Origin: Lachnospiraceae bacterium
GTDB lineage: Bacteria > Bacillota > Clostridia > Lachnospirales > Lachnospiraceae
Length of the DNA stretch: 40,562 bases
Reading direction: 5' to 3'
Assembly: GCA_016288005.1 (NCBI GenBank)
Contig: JAEEXY010000023.1
Location: 1 to 40,562, forward strand
The translations under genes and the position numbers were made by a program. The notes beneath the pieces were generated by a model, which saw only the letters and a program-made list of their open reading frames with translations, was not told where the DNA came from and ran no database searches. Below are positions 14,933-27,411 of the stretch, piece by piece; the first letter of the stretch is position 1, and each line of letters starts with the position of its first letter.

Positions 14933-14990
14933 AGAAAATCCATCCTTTCATAAATAATTCAGAAAACCTTAAATTTCCTCAATCGCTGTT

Positions 14991-15018
14991 ATTATATCAT
15001 AAAAATAAAGTTCTGCAA
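14991..15018 (-). promoter_or_regulatory. promoter of fba
   Basis: On the minus strand a perfect TATAAT (14991-14996) with the extended -10 TGA before it, and TTGCAG (15013-15018) 16 bases upstream. Confidence 0.7.
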
Positions 15019-15049
15019 GGATAAATTAAACAGCGCGGCACAGCAAGGT

Positions 15050-15079
15050 GGGGCCACCACACAAAAGTGTGATGGCCCC
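15050..15079 (-). terminator. strong hairpin just after rpoC (possible terminator)
   Basis: GGGGCCA and TGGCCCC plus CACAC/GTGTG form a near-perfect stem seven bases after the rpoC stop. No T-tract follows on the minus strand (ACCTTGC), so it is not a standard intrinsic terminator; it may be a 3' stabiliser or a weak terminator. Confidence 0.45.
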
Positions 15080-15086
15080 ATTCCCT

Positions 15087-18869
<3,783 letters not shown>

Positions 18870-18929
18870 TATGTGTTACTCCCTTTCGTAAAATATTCCG
18901 GGAAATATCGAAATCAACCGGTTTTTTAG

Positions 18930-21900
18930 TTACTGCTCATCGGAATCGGACTGATCTTCTTCTGAAGGGAGATCATCTACATCCGTAAAGGACTCAAAGC
19001 TGTCGATATCGAACTCGTCCATAGGCGTGTAGGAATCGTAGTAGCCGTCGATCTCATCCTGAGGAACCTCAGAATAACCGGCCTCACCGTAATCCTCGCC
19101 ATAGCCTGCGTTGTAATCGTCATTGCCTTCCTTCCAGGCATTGCCGTCACCCTCGCCGTAGTCGATATCCTCGGTCAGCTTAACCTCCTGGCCGTTCTCG
19201 TCAAGTACGGTAACATCGAGAGCCAGCGACTGGAGCTCCTTAAGGAGAACCTTGAAGGACTCGGGGATACCGGGCTCGGAGATGTTCTCTCCCTTAACGA
19301 TAGCTTCGTAGGTCTTTACACGACCTGTAACATCATCGGACTTAACCGTCAGGATCTCCTGAAGTACATGAGCTGCGCCGTATGCTTCAAGAGCCCAAAC
19401 CTCCATCTCACCGAAACGCTGGCCGCCGAACTGAGCCTTGCCGCCCAGAGGCTGCTGTGTAACGAGTGAGTAAGGACCGGTTGAACGTGCATGGATCTTA
19501 TCGTCAACCAGATGGTGGAGCTTAAGGTAATGCATGAATCCGATCGTAACCGCTCCGTCGAAGTACTCACCGGTGCGGCCGTCGCGCAGACGAACCTTAC
19601 CGTCGCGGTTGATCGGAACTCCGCCCCACTCCTTACGCGCGTCTTCCTGATGCGCAAGGAGAAGCTCGAACATTTCCTTATCAAGCACCTTCTTGTATTT
19701 CTTCTCGAACTCGCCTTCCTCGCCGTTTACATAGACGTTGGCCATTTCGAGAGTATCCATGATATCGTACTCGTTCGCGCCGTCAAATACGGGCGTCGAG
19801 ATATTGAATCCAAGTACCTTTGCGGCCAGGCTCAGGTGGATCTCAAGAACCTGTCCGATATTCATACGTGAAGGAACACCCAGAGGGTTCAGCACGATGT
19901 CGAGAGGTCTGCCGTTCGGAAGGAAAGGCATATCCTCTACGGGAAGCACGCGGGAAACAACACCCTTGTTTCCGTGACGGCCCGCCATCTTATCGCCGAC
20001 CTGGATCTTACGCTTCTGAGCGATGTAAACGCGTACGGTCTCGTTTACGCCGGGCGACATCTCATCGCCGTTGTCGCGTCTGAATACCTTTGCGTCAACA
20101 ATGATACCGAACTCGCCGTGAGGCACGCGGAGCGAAGTATCACGTACTTCTCTCGCCTTCTCACCGAAGATCGCGCGGAGCAGCCTCTCCTCTGCGGTCA
20201 GCTCGGTCTCTCCCTTGGGAGTAACCTTACCTACCAGGATATCGCCCGCACGAACCTCTGCGCCGACGCGGATGATGCCGCGGTCGTCCAGATCCTTTAA
20301 CGCGTCGTCGCCGACACCGGGAACGTCGCGTGTGATCTCTTCGGGTCCGAGCTTGGTGTCACGGGCCTCAGCCTCGTATTCCTCGATATGAACCGATGTA
20401 TAAACATCTTCTTTAACAAGACGCTCACTGAGCAGTACCGCATCCTCGTAGTTGTAACCTTCCCATGTCATGAAACCGATCAGAGGGTTGGTACCGAGTG
20501 CCAGCTCGCCGTGGTCTGTCGAAGGACCGTCGGCGATAACCTGTCCTGCCTTTACAACATCGCCCTTATTAACGATGGGACGCTGGTTGATGCAGGTACC
20601 CTGGTTGCTTCGTGTGAACTTTAAGAGCTTGTGCTCTTCCTTCGAGCCGTCCTCGCAGCGGATGGTGATGTAATTGGCGGTAGCGCGCTCGATCTTGCCG
20701 TCGTGCTCGGCCAGTACGCAAACACCCGAGTCAACGGCTGTCTTTGCCTCCATGCCCGTGCCGACCGCGGGAGCCTGGCTCCTCAAGAGCGGAACGGCCT
20801 GACGCTGCATGTTCGAACCCATCAGGGCACGGTTCGCATCGTCGTTCTGCAGGAACGGGATAAGCGCTGTAGCTACGGAGAATACCATCTTGGGCGATAC
20901 GTCCATCAGATCGACCTTAGCCTTCTGATACTGTGAGGTATCCTGTCTGAAACGTCCCGAAATGTTGCTGTGGATGAAGTGACCCTGCTCATCAAGGGGC
21001 TCATTCGCCTGCGCAACAACGTATTTATCTTCCTCGTCGGCGGTGAGGTAAACAACCTCATCGGTAACAACGGGATCGGCGGGATCGGACTTGTCCACCT
21101 TGCGGTAGGGAGCCTCGATGAAGCCGTATTCATTGATCCTTGCGTATGACGCAAGTGAGTTGATCAGACCGATGTTGGGACCTTCGGGTGTCTCGATGGG
21201 ACACATACGGCCGTAATGCGTATAGTGTACGTCTCGAACCTCGAATCCGGCACGGTCACGGGAAAGTCCGCCGGGGCCGAGCGCCGAAAGTCTTCTCTTG
21301 TGAGCAAGCTCACCGAGAGGGTTATGCTGGTCCATGAACTGTGACAGCTGGGAGCTTCCGAAGAACTCCTTAACAGCCGCGGTCACGGGTTTGATATTGA
21401 TAAGGGACTGAGGGCTTACGCCTTCGAGGTCCTGTGTGGTCATTCTTTCGCGAACGGTACGCTCCATACGTGCCAGACCGATGCGGTACTGGTTCTGGAG
21501 CAGCTCGCCTACGCAGCGGATACGGCGGTTTCCGAGGTGATCGATATCATCCTTGAAGCCGATGCCGTGCTCGATGTGAATGTTATAGTTGATCGAAGCG
21601 AGGATATCCTCTTTGGTGATATGCTTCGGGATCAGCTCGTTAACATGACGCTTGATCTGCTCCTTGAGCTCCTTTTCGTCGGAGAACTCGTCGAGCAGAG
21701 CCTTCAGCTCGGGATAGTAAACAGCCTCGTTGATGCCCAGCTCCGCAAGAACCTTATCGGTGCACTTGAAAGGAACATGTGCCGCAAGATCTACCATCCT
21801 GTTGGAGAGAACCTTAACATTGCGCTCCTCGGCCTGAACGGTAACGGAGAAAACGCCCGAGTTCTGGATCTTGTCCGCCAGCTCGTTGTCAACCCTGCTG

Positions 21901-22844
21901 CCTGCCGCCGCAATGATCTCGCCGGTATCGGTATCAACAACGTCCTCGGCGAGAACGAAGCCTACGATGCGGTTATGCATGTGGAGCTTCTTGTTGAACT
22001 TGTAACGTCCGACCTTGGCCAGATCGTAACGTCTCGCGTCGAAGAACATGCTGTTGAGGAGTGATTCTGCGCTCTCTACGGAAACGGGCTCGCCGGGACG
22101 AAGCTTTTTGTAGAGCTCCTTGATGCCGGCCTCGTAGGAATCCTCATCCAGAGGGTTCTTCTCGAAGGAAGCCTCGATCTTCTTCTCATCGCCGAACATC
22201 TCGATGATCTCGGCCTTGGTGCCGATACCAAGCGCACGGAGGAAGGTGGTAACGGTAACCTTACGGTTACGGTCAACTCTTACGTAGAAAACATCGTTCG
22301 AATCGGTCTCATACTCAAGCCATGCACCGCGGCTCGGGATAACCTGGCTGGAGAACAGCCTCTTTCCGAGCTTATCGTGCGCGATGTCAAAGTAGATTCC
22401 GGGGGAACGTACCAGCTGGCTGACGATAACTCGCTCTGCGCCGTTGATAACGAACGTACCTGTCTCGGTCATGAGGGGGAAGTCGCCCATGAATATCTCA
22501 TGGTCCTTGATCACATCCTCGTCCTCTTTATTGTGAAGTCTAACTTTAACCTTGAGGGGCGCCGCGTAAGTCGCATCACGTTCCTTACACTCTTCAATGG
22601 TATACTTAACGTCATCCTTGCATAACTGAAAACTGATGAACTCAAGACTCAGCTTACCGTTATAGTCCTCGATGGGAGAAATATCACGGAATGCCTCGGT
22701 AAGACCCTCGGTAAGGAACCATTCGTATGATTTCTTCTGGACCTCAATGAGGTTGGGCATCTCCAGTACTTCTTTTTGCTTCGAGTAGCTCATTCTTACG
22801 CCCTTACCGACGTGGATCGGACGTATTCTGTTCTTTTCAATCAT
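18930..22844 (-). CDS. rpoB: RNA polymerase subunit beta
   Basis: A 1304-residue subunit. The start chosen ([17 protein letters not shown]) has GAGAGGTG 9 bases upstream; the frame stays open 20 codons further, but nothing supports a start there. The rifampicin pocket ([15 protein letters not shown], about 496-510, then [13 protein letters not shown]) keeps the residues equivalent to E. coli D516, H526 and S531, so drug sensitivity is expected at those sites. Position 518 is His. Typical motifs [15 protein letters not shown] and [24 protein letters not shown] are present. The C-terminus carries an acidic tail of about 80 residues ([31 protein letters not shown]). It has its own strong promoter because rplL is not directly upstream. 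Confidence 0.98.
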   Translation of the reverse strand: MIEKNRIRPIHVGKGVRMSYSKQKEVLEMPNLIEVQKKSYEWFLTEGLTEAFRDISPIEDYNGKLSLEFISFQLCKDDVKYTIEECKERDATYAAPLKVKVRLHNKEDEDVIKDHEIFMGDFPLMTETGTFVINGAERVIVSQLVRSPGIYFDIAHDKLGKRLFSSQVIPSRGAWLEYETDSNDVFYVRVDRNRKVTVTTFLRALGIGTKAEIIEMFGDEKKIEASFEKNPLDEDSYEAGIKELYKKLRPGEPVSVESAESLLNSMFFDARRYDLAKVGRYKFNKKLHMHNRIVGFVLAEDVVDTDTGEIIAAAGSRVDNELADKIQNSGVFSVTVQAEERNVKVLSNRMVDLAAHVPFKCTDKVLAELGINEAVYYPELKALLDEFSDEKELKEQIKRHVNELIPKHITKEDILASINYNIHIEHGIGFKDDIDHLGNRRIRCVGELLQNQYRIGLARMERTVRERMTTQDLEGVSPQSLINIKPVTAAVKEFFGSSQLSQFMDQHNPLGELAHKRRLSALGPGGLSRDRAGFEVRDVHYTHYGRMCPIETPEGPNIGLINSLASYARINEYGFIEAPYRKVDKSDPADPVVTDEVVYLTADEEDKYVVAQANEPLDEQGHFIHSNISGRFRQDTSQYQKAKVDLMDVSPKMVFSVATALIPFLQNDDANRALMGSNMQRQAVPLLRSQAPAVGTGMEAKTAVDSGVCVLAEHDGKIERATANYITIRCEDGSKEEHKLLKFTRSNQGTCINQRPIVNKGDVVKAGQVIADGPSTDHGELALGTNPLIGFMTWEGYNYEDAVLLSERLVKEDVYTSVHIEEYEAEARDTKLGPEEITRDVPGVGDDALKDLDDRGIIRVGAEVRAGDILVGKVTPKGETELTAEERLLRAIFGEKAREVRDTSLRVPHGEFGIIVDAKVFRRDNGDEMSPGVNETVRVYIAQKRKIQVGDKMAGRHGNKGVVSRVLPVEDMPFLPNGRPLDIVLNPLGVPSRMNIGQVLEIHLSLAAKVLGFNISTPVFDGANEYDIMDTLEMANVYVNGEEGEFEKKYKKVLDKEMFELLLAHQEDARKEWGGVPINRDGKVRLRDGRTGEYFDGAVTIGFMHYLKLHHLVDDKIHARSTGPYSLVTQQPLGGKAQFGGQRFGEMEVWALEAYGAAHVLQEILTVKSDDVTGRVKTYEAIVKGENISEPGIPESFKVLLKELQSLALDVTVLDENGQEVKLTEDIDYGEGDGNAWKEGNDDYNAGYGEDYGEAGYSEVPQDEIDGYYDSYTPMDEFDIDSFESFTDVDDLPSEEDQSDSDEQ

Positions 22845-22899
22845 TGATGTTTTCACCTCTCGAAAGTTATAGTGGGACCTGCAATTTTCGCACAAAAGC

Positions 22900-22942
22900 C
22901 ACAAGACAATAAACCTTTTCTAACAAAAAGGCTTGCCTCGTG
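22900..22942 (-). other. stem-loop in the rpoB 5' leader
   Basis: In the roughly 190-nt leader, CACGAG pairs with CTTGTG (one G-U pair) and inside it AAGCCTTTT pairs largely with AAAAGGTTT around TGTTAG. No T-tract follows. It may affect rpoB mRNA stability or translation. Confidence 0.35.
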
Positions 22943-23038
22943 TCATTGTAAAAAATTTTAAAAAATCCCTTTGCAATAGTCGTGAAATATGCTATAATAT
23001 TACTGTTATAGGCATAAATCCACAAATACGCATCATTC

Positions 23039-23067
23039 ATAATAACACGCTTTTGTCAAAGTGTCAA
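23039..23067 (-). promoter_or_regulatory. strong σA promoter of rpoB-rpoC
   Basis: On the minus strand a perfect TTGACA (23062-23067), a 17-base spacer and TATTAT (23039-23044). It lies just past the terminator of the upstream MATE gene, so rpoBC is transcribed independently. A second weaker pair (TTGTGG, 17 bases, TAATAT) lies slightly downstream. Confidence 0.8.
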
Positions 23068-23079
23068 CTGTATAAAAGT

Positions 23080-23111
23080 AATAAAATGCTCCCGTTCATG
23101 CGGGAGCATTT
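23080..23111 (-). terminator. intrinsic terminator after the MATE gene
   Basis: AAATGCTCCCG and CGGGAGCATTT form an 11-bp stem around TTCATG; the minus strand continues TTTTATTACTTTT. Confidence 0.8.
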
Positions 23112-23149
23112 CTTGCTTTCTGCACTTATCTCCGAAGCGTTCCGGCTCG

Positions 23150-24523
23150 TCATGCCTCTTCCGGCACCTCTTCCCAGGTCCCTATCCTGCTTATGATATT
23201 TTTATAAATACGGTTAAAGAAGAATGTGGTGGCAGCCGCCGACATGACCTCGGCGATCGGGAAGGACCACCATACATAGTCCACATTCCCGAGCTGCGCC
23301 AGCAGGATCGCGGCGGGGATCAGCACCACGATCTGTCTCATGATCGATGTGATCATGCTGTAAACGCTGGTGCCGAGCGCCTGGAACATCGAACCGGTAA
23401 CTATGCAGTACGCGGCAACAGGGAAATGCACACCGATCACGCGCAGCGCGACCCTGCCGATCGCGAGCATCTCATCGGATGCGTCGAATATCTTAAGCAG
23501 CGGCGTCGGGAATACCTCAAACGCTATCACTCCGAACAGCATGATCACGGTCGCGAGTACCCACGCAAAACGCCAGGTCTTCATCATGCGGTCACGCTTG
23601 CCCGCTCCGTAATTGTAAGCGACGATAGGGATCAGTCCGTTGTTGAGTCCGAATATCGGCATGAATATGAAGCTCTGGAGCTTGAAATATACGCCGAATA
23701 CCGCGACCGCGGTGGACGAGAAGCCTATCAGCACCTTGTTCATGATATAGACCATCAGTGATCCGATCGACTGCATGATGATCGAAGGCACGCCTATCCT
23801 GTATATCTGCGCTATCATCGCGCCGTCGGGCCTGAAGCCCTTAAGCCTGATGTTTATCTCCTTGTTTTTCTTAACGTTCAGTACGCAGGCAATGACCGCC
23901 GCTATGATCTGTCCCGCGACCGTAGCCGCAGCGGCGCCGCGGATACCCATCTTAGGCGCGCCAAGCAGTCCGAATATCAGGATCGGGTCGAGGATGAGGT
24001 TGATTATGGCGCCCGTACCCTGAGTGATCATCGAGAGCATCGTCCTGCCCGTCGAGATCAGCAGTCTCTCAAATATGAACTGTCCGAAGATACCGAACGA
24101 AAATGTCAGGATTATGGTCAGATACTGTTCGCCGTACGCGATGATCTCGGCGTCCTGAGTCTGGCTCCTGTAAAAAGGTCCCACAACGGTCAGTCCGATC
24201 ACGAGAAACAACAGGTAACTCAGCAGTGCCAGGAAAATGCCGTTTTCCGCGGTCTTGTCCGCCTTTGCGAAATCCTTCTCTCCGAGCGCTCTCGAAAGTA
24301 TCGCGTTGATGCCGACACAGGTTCCGCCCGCGAGAGCTATCATCAGCGTCTGCAGCGGAAACGCCATCGATACCGCGGTCAGCGCGTTCTCGCTGATGCG
24401 CGATACGAATATACTGTCTACGATATTGTACAGTGCCTGTACGAGCATCGATGCCATCATCGGCAGCGACATGCTCACAAGCAGCTTTTTTACGGGCATT
24501 ACGCCCATTTTGTTTTCAGCCAT
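23150..24523 (-). CDS. MATE-family multidrug/toxin exporter
   Basis: A 457-residue integral membrane protein with about 12 hydrophobic segments, in two similar halves. The N-terminus (KKLLVSMSLPMMASMLVQALYNIVDSIFVSRI) is the family hallmark, followed by ENALTAVSMAFPLQTLMIALAGGTCVGINAILSRALGEKDF; the second half has IMQSIGSLMVYIMNKVLIGF. These proteins exchange organic cations or drugs for Na+ or H+. Substrate unknown. It is the last gene of a three-gene minus-strand operon (unknown protein, PilT-like ATPase, exporter), 41 bases after the ATPase gene. The ribosome site (AAGGA, 12 bases) is weak. Confidence 0.93.
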   Translation of the reverse strand: MAENKMGVMPVKKLLVSMSLPMMASMLVQALYNIVDSIFVSRISENALTAVSMAFPLQTLMIALAGGTCVGINAILSRALGEKDFAKADKTAENGIFLALLSYLLFLVIGLTVVGPFYRSQTQDAEIIAYGEQYLTIILTFSFGIFGQFIFERLLISTGRTMLSMITQGTGAIINLILDPILIFGLLGAPKMGIRGAAAATVAGQIIAAVIACVLNVKKNKEINIRLKGFRPDGAMIAQIYRIGVPSIIMQSIGSLMVYIMNKVLIGFSSTAVAVFGVYFKLQSFIFMPIFGLNNGLIPIVAYNYGAGKRDRMMKTWRFAWVLATVIMLFGVIAFEVFPTPLLKIFDASDEMLAIGRVALRVIGVHFPVAAYCIVTGSMFQALGTSVYSMITSIMRQIVVLIPAAILLAQLGNVDYVWWSFPIAEVMSAAATTFFFNRIYKNIISRIGTWEEVPEEA

Positions 24524-24564
24524 TAATTACAGTTGTCCTTTATAAAAATCATTATCCGCCGTCG

Positions 24565-25623
24565 TTAAGCGAACATACGCGCGCCCAGCGAAACCGGATC
24601 CATGGCGTAGCTTATCGCCTGATCCCTGTCGATCTGATGGTTGACGTAGAGCTCAAACAGCGCGTCGTCCATGATCTGCATACCCTGGCGCTTGTTGGCC
24701 TGCATGATGCCGCCTATCTGATGCGTCTTGCCCTCGCGGATCATTGCGCGGATCGAAGGATTGGCGAGCATGACCTCAAACGCCGCCCTGCGGCCCTGGT
24801 TGTCCGCGATCGGGATCAGCTGCTGGGAAATGATGCCCTCGATAACGGCCGCCAGCTGGCTGCGTACCTGTGTCTGCTGATAAGGCGGGAACGCATCGAT
24901 GATACGGTCGATCGTATTGGTCGCGCCGAGTGTGTGCGTCGTCGAAAATACCAGATGTCCGGTCTCTGCCGCGGTCAGCGCGGTCGAAATGGTCTCGGCA
25001 TCCCTCATCTCGCCGATAACTATGACGTCTGGATTGTCCCTGAGCGCCGAAGTGAGCGCCGTGGAGTAGCTCCTGGTGTCCGTGCCGATCTCGCGCTGGT
25101 TGACGATCGACATCTTATGCGGATGCAGGTATTCGACCGGGTCCTCGAGAGTGATGATGCTGTATGCGTAGGTACTGTTGATCAGGTCGATAAGGGACGC
25201 GAGCGTGGAAGTCTTGCCCGACGCCGTGGGACCGGTGACCAGCACGAGTCCGCGTCTTTTATGCACGAGCTCCGTTACTGCCTCGGGAATGCCAAGCTCT
25301 GCCGCAGAAGGGATCTGCTCTCCCACCAGACGGATAGTCATGGCAAGAGAACCTCTCTGCAGATAGAGGTTTGCGCGGTAACGCCCGATGCTCGGTATCG
25401 AATAAGAAAAATCGACCTCGCCCTGTTCCTCAAATCGCGGAACCAGTTTTGCGGGCAGGATCGAATAAACCAGATCGTGCATGTCCTCGGGCGTAAGCCT
25501 CGAGCCCTCGATTGCTTTTAGTTCGCCGTAAATACGCACCTTGGGCGGTGCGCCGACCGAAAGATGCAGGTCTGAACCCTTCATCCCCGCAGCTTTCTCA
25601 AGCAGCTCCTGAATCGTAACCAT
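24565..25623 (-). CDS. PilT/VirB11-like secretion or retraction ATPase
   Basis: A 352-residue ATPase of the type IV pilus retraction family. The N-terminal part has SDLHLSVGAPPKVRIYGELK (17-36). Walker A is GPTASGKT (131-138), where PilT proteins usually have GPTGSGKT. The Asp box ITLEDPVEY lies near 157-165, the Walker B region VIVIGEMRD near 200-208, and the His box HLVFSTTHT at 223-231; TIDRIIDAFPPYQQ follows. The length and motif order fit PilT. No pilin, PilB, PilC or prepilin peptidase gene is nearby, so it is an orphan here. It sits in an operon after a 151-residue unknown protein and before a MATE exporter. Confidence 0.92.
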   Translation of the reverse strand: MVTIQELLEKAAGMKGSDLHLSVGAPPKVRIYGELKAIEGSRLTPEDMHDLVYSILPAKLVPRFEEQGEVDFSYSIPSIGRYRANLYLQRGSLAMTIRLVGEQIPSAAELGIPEAVTELVHKRRGLVLVTGPTASGKTSTLASLIDLINSTYAYSIITLEDPVEYLHPHKMSIVNQREIGTDTRSYSTALTSALRDNPDVIVIGEMRDAETISTALTAAETGHLVFSTTHTLGATNTIDRIIDAFPPYQQTQVRSQLAAVIEGIISQQLIPIADNQGRRAAFEVMLANPSIRAMIREGKTHQIGGIMQANKRQGMQIMDDALFELYVNHQIDRDQAISYAMDPVSLGARMFA

Positions 25624-25666
25624 ATAAAATCCCCCAAGAAGTATCGGACGACTGAAAATGCAATTT

Positions 25667-26122
25667 TCATTCGTCTTCGAAGACCGAGTCGATCAGCATC
25701 AGCAGTTCCAGAACGCTCTGGAAATTCTCTTCCATGCCCTCTTCCATCCATCTGAGAGTCCCCTGCCAGCTCGCGTTCTGTCTGAACATAACCCTCATCC
25801 TGAGTGTCGCGAGGTCACCGCTGACATTGTGCGAGTACAGTTCCTTTGTCGGGGCGCTCCGGACCCTGATCACGGGCGGATGCTGCGCCTTGTCCTCCTC
25901 GGTCTCGAAGCTGCGGATATCCATCGTGGAATGGGGATAGTCAAAATTATCAAATATGTACTCGATCTGCCGGATCATATCCATGCAGTTCTCAAAAAAA
26001 AGAGCATCCCTGTAATACGCGTTGAACAGACGGCCGCGGATCTCTCCGCCGTCGTAAGTATCTATGCAAAGCCTAAGATAGCACATCTCGTTCTTGATGC
26101 GCGACGCTCTAGCAATTGACAT
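25667..26122 (-). CDS. conserved-looking protein of unknown function upstream of the PilT-like ATPase
   Basis: A 151-residue protein from the ATG with GGAGG 5 bases upstream (MSIARASRIKNEMCYLRL); a longer frame to 26182 would overlap the -10 box. No signal peptide or membrane span. It contains EIRGRLFNAYYRDALFFENCMDMIRQIEYIFD and a C-terminal amphipathic stretch (FQSVLELLMLIDSVFEDE). I do not recognise the family. First gene of the operon with the PilT-like ATPase (43 bases downstream), so a link with that ATPase is possible. Confidence 0.7.
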   Translation of the reverse strand: MSIARASRIKNEMCYLRLCIDTYDGGEIRGRLFNAYYRDALFFENCMDMIRQIEYIFDNFDYPHSTMDIRSFETEEDKAQHPPVIRVRSAPTKELYSHNVSGDLATLRMRVMFRQNASWQGTLRWMEEGMEENFQSVLELLMLIDSVFEDE

Positions 26123-26158
26123 AACTGCCTCCGCAAATACAAAGTTCTCTACAAGTAC

Positions 26159-26187
26159 ATTATATATCGAAACACTAGGCAAGTAAA
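26159..26187 (-). promoter_or_regulatory. promoter of the unknown protein-PilT-MATE operon
   Basis: On the minus strand TTTACT (26182-26187), a 17-base spacer and a perfect TATAAT (26159-26164), immediately after the rplL terminator. Confidence 0.65.
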
Positions 26188-26190
26188 CAG

Positions 26191-26220
26191 AAAAAACCTC
26201 CGAGTTTCCCCGGAGGTTTT
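26191..26220 (-). terminator. rplL terminator
   Basis: AACCTCCG and CGGAGGTT form an 8-bp stem around GGGAAACT (minus-strand reading), followed by TTTTTT. It ends the rplJ-rplL unit before the inserted operon. Confidence 0.9.
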
Positions 26221-26242
26221 AGGAAAATCAATCGGTATTAAA

Positions 26243-26605
26243 TTACTTAAGAGTAACCTTTGCTCCAACTTCCTCGAGCTTCTTCTTGATCTCTTCAGCC
26301 TCAGCCTTGCTAGCGCCTTCCTTGATAACCTTGGGAGCGCCGTCAACGGTATCCTTAGCTTCCTTGAGGCCAAGTCCGGTGATCTCACGAACAACCTTGA
26401 TAACCTTAACCTTCTCAGCGCCTGCTTCGGTAAGCTCTACGTTGAACTCGGTCTTCTCTTCCTCAGCTGCTGCTGCGGGGCCAGCTGCTACAACAACGCC
26501 TGCTGCTGCGCTAACGCCAAACTCTTCCTCACAAGCCTTAACGAGGTCGTTAAGCTCTAAAACGGTCATGCCCTTGATAGCATCGATAAATTCCTGTGTA
26601 GTCAT
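26243..26605 (-). CDS. rplL: ribosomal protein L7/L12
   Basis: 120 residues, the normal length. The N-terminal dimerisation helices ([31 protein letters not shown]), an Ala/Gly-rich hinge (about 34-50) and the C-terminal factor-binding domain ([21 protein letters not shown] and [11 protein letters not shown]) are all present. It forms the ribosomal stalk with L10 and recruits GTPase factors. It follows rplJ by 53 bases and ends at a strong terminator. Confidence 0.98.
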   Translation of the reverse strand: MTTQEFIDAIKGMTVLELNDLVKACEEEFGVSAAAGVVVAAGPAAAAEEEKTEFNVELTEAGAEKVKVIKVVREITGLGLKEAKDTVDGAPKVIKEGASKAEAEEIKKKLEEVGAKVTLK

Positions 26606-26658
26606 TTTAATATCCTCCGTAATTAATTAATAGTGCTGCGCCGACTGTGCGCAATAAG

Positions 26659-27153
26659 TCATGCGTTCTCCTGCTGCTTCTCCGCGATCTGCTTGAGTAC
26701 ACGGGCGAAGTTGGTAACAGGTGACTGCAGTGAACCAAGTAACTTGGAAATAAGTACTTCCCTTGAAGGGATGGTAGCGATAACCTTGCATCCTGCCTCA
26801 TCGTAGTAGGTACCGTCGATAACGCCGGCCTTGAACTGAAGAGCGGGGATGTTCTTCATGTTATCAGCTAAGATTCTTGCGGGTGCGGTAGCATCTTCCT
26901 TTGCGATAGCTACAGCCGTTGTTCCCTCGAGAACGCCGTCAAGCTGCGCGTAATCGGTTCCCTCGAAAGCTCTCTTAAGGAAGGTGTTCTTGTATACCTT
27001 GTATACAACACCGGCTTCTCTTAAGGACTTACGAAGTGCCGTATCCTGCTCAACGTTGATTCCGCAGTAGGTAACAACTACGATAGCCTTGGCATCCGCA
27101 ACGTGGCCCTTGATCTCATCGATAATGGGGGCCTTAAGTTCAACCTTTGCCAT
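26659..27153 (-). CDS. rplJ: ribosomal protein L10
   Basis: 164 residues. The globular N-terminal rRNA-binding domain is seen in KAIVVVTYCGINVEQDTALRKSLREAGVVYKVYKNTFLKRAFEG; the C-terminal helix that anchors L7/L12 dimers is LLGSLQSPVTNFARVLKQIAEK. Usually rplJ follows rplA, but here it has its own promoter and an L10-type leader 8.3 kb away from rplA. GGAGG precedes the ATG by 8 bases. Confidence 0.98.
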   Translation of the reverse strand: MAKVELKAPIIDEIKGHVADAKAIVVVTYCGINVEQDTALRKSLREAGVVYKVYKNTFLKRAFEGTDYAQLDGVLEGTTAVAIAKEDATAPARILADNMKNIPALQFKAGVIDGTYYDEAGCKVIATIPSREVLISKLLGSLQSPVTNFARVLKQIAEKQQENA

Positions 27154-27185
27154 TTGATTTTCCTCCTATCTTATTTTTGGGAGGC

Positions 27186-27222
27186 GATAAAAATCGGCCC
27201 CCCTGCCTGAACAGGAGAGCCG
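27186..27222 (-). terminator. attenuator hairpin in the rplJ leader
   Basis: On the minus strand CGGCTCTCCTG pairs with CAGGGGGGCCG (two G-U pairs), followed by ATTTTTAT. It lies between the promoter and rplJ, so it can act as a conditional terminator controlled by the L10-binding leader. Confidence 0.75.
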
Positions 27223-27249
27223 TATAAGTCATAATTATAAACAGATACA

Positions 27250-27320
27250 TTCTCATCCTCGGCGGGCGATCCTAACGGATCTTACACGCTGTAAAAGCGT
27301 ACCAGCTGTCTTCGGGCAAT
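27250..27320 (-). ncRNA. ribosomal protein L10 leader
   Basis: The minus strand contains CCGAAGACAGCTGG (27302-27315) and, after a variable stem (ACGCTTTTACAGCGT) and a GATCC/GGATC stem, CCCGCCGAGGATG. These are the two conserved internal-loop strands expected for the L10-leader motif of Firmicutes, where the L10(L12)4 complex binds to repress the operon. An attenuator hairpin follows about 30 bases later. Confidence 0.75.
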
Positions 27321-27346
27321 GGGTGTGAAACATCACAACCTCGAGT

Positions 27347-27375
27347 ATATTATCATGCATGTATTCTGTTGTCAA
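27347..27375 (-). promoter_or_regulatory. σA promoter of rplJ-rplL
   Basis: On the minus strand a perfect TTGACA (27370-27375), a 17-base spacer and TAATAT (27347-27352); GATAAT overlaps it with shorter spacing. Transcription would start near 27340, ahead of the L10 leader. Confidence 0.75.
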
Positions 27376-27411
27376 GCATTTTTTCCGGCAATTTGCAGCC
27401 GGCTTACAACC

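Noticed and set aside
21290-21380. Rifampicin resistance change in RpoB (His at the position of E. coli N518)
   Set aside because: The main resistance positions are unchanged, and this site varies among Firmicutes (Thr in Bacillus subtilis, from memory), so it looks like lineage variation.
24433-25521. 362-codon frame on the plus strand opposite the PilT-like ATPase
   Set aside because: It lies antisense to a gene with complete ATPase motifs and has no recognisable domain or start signals.
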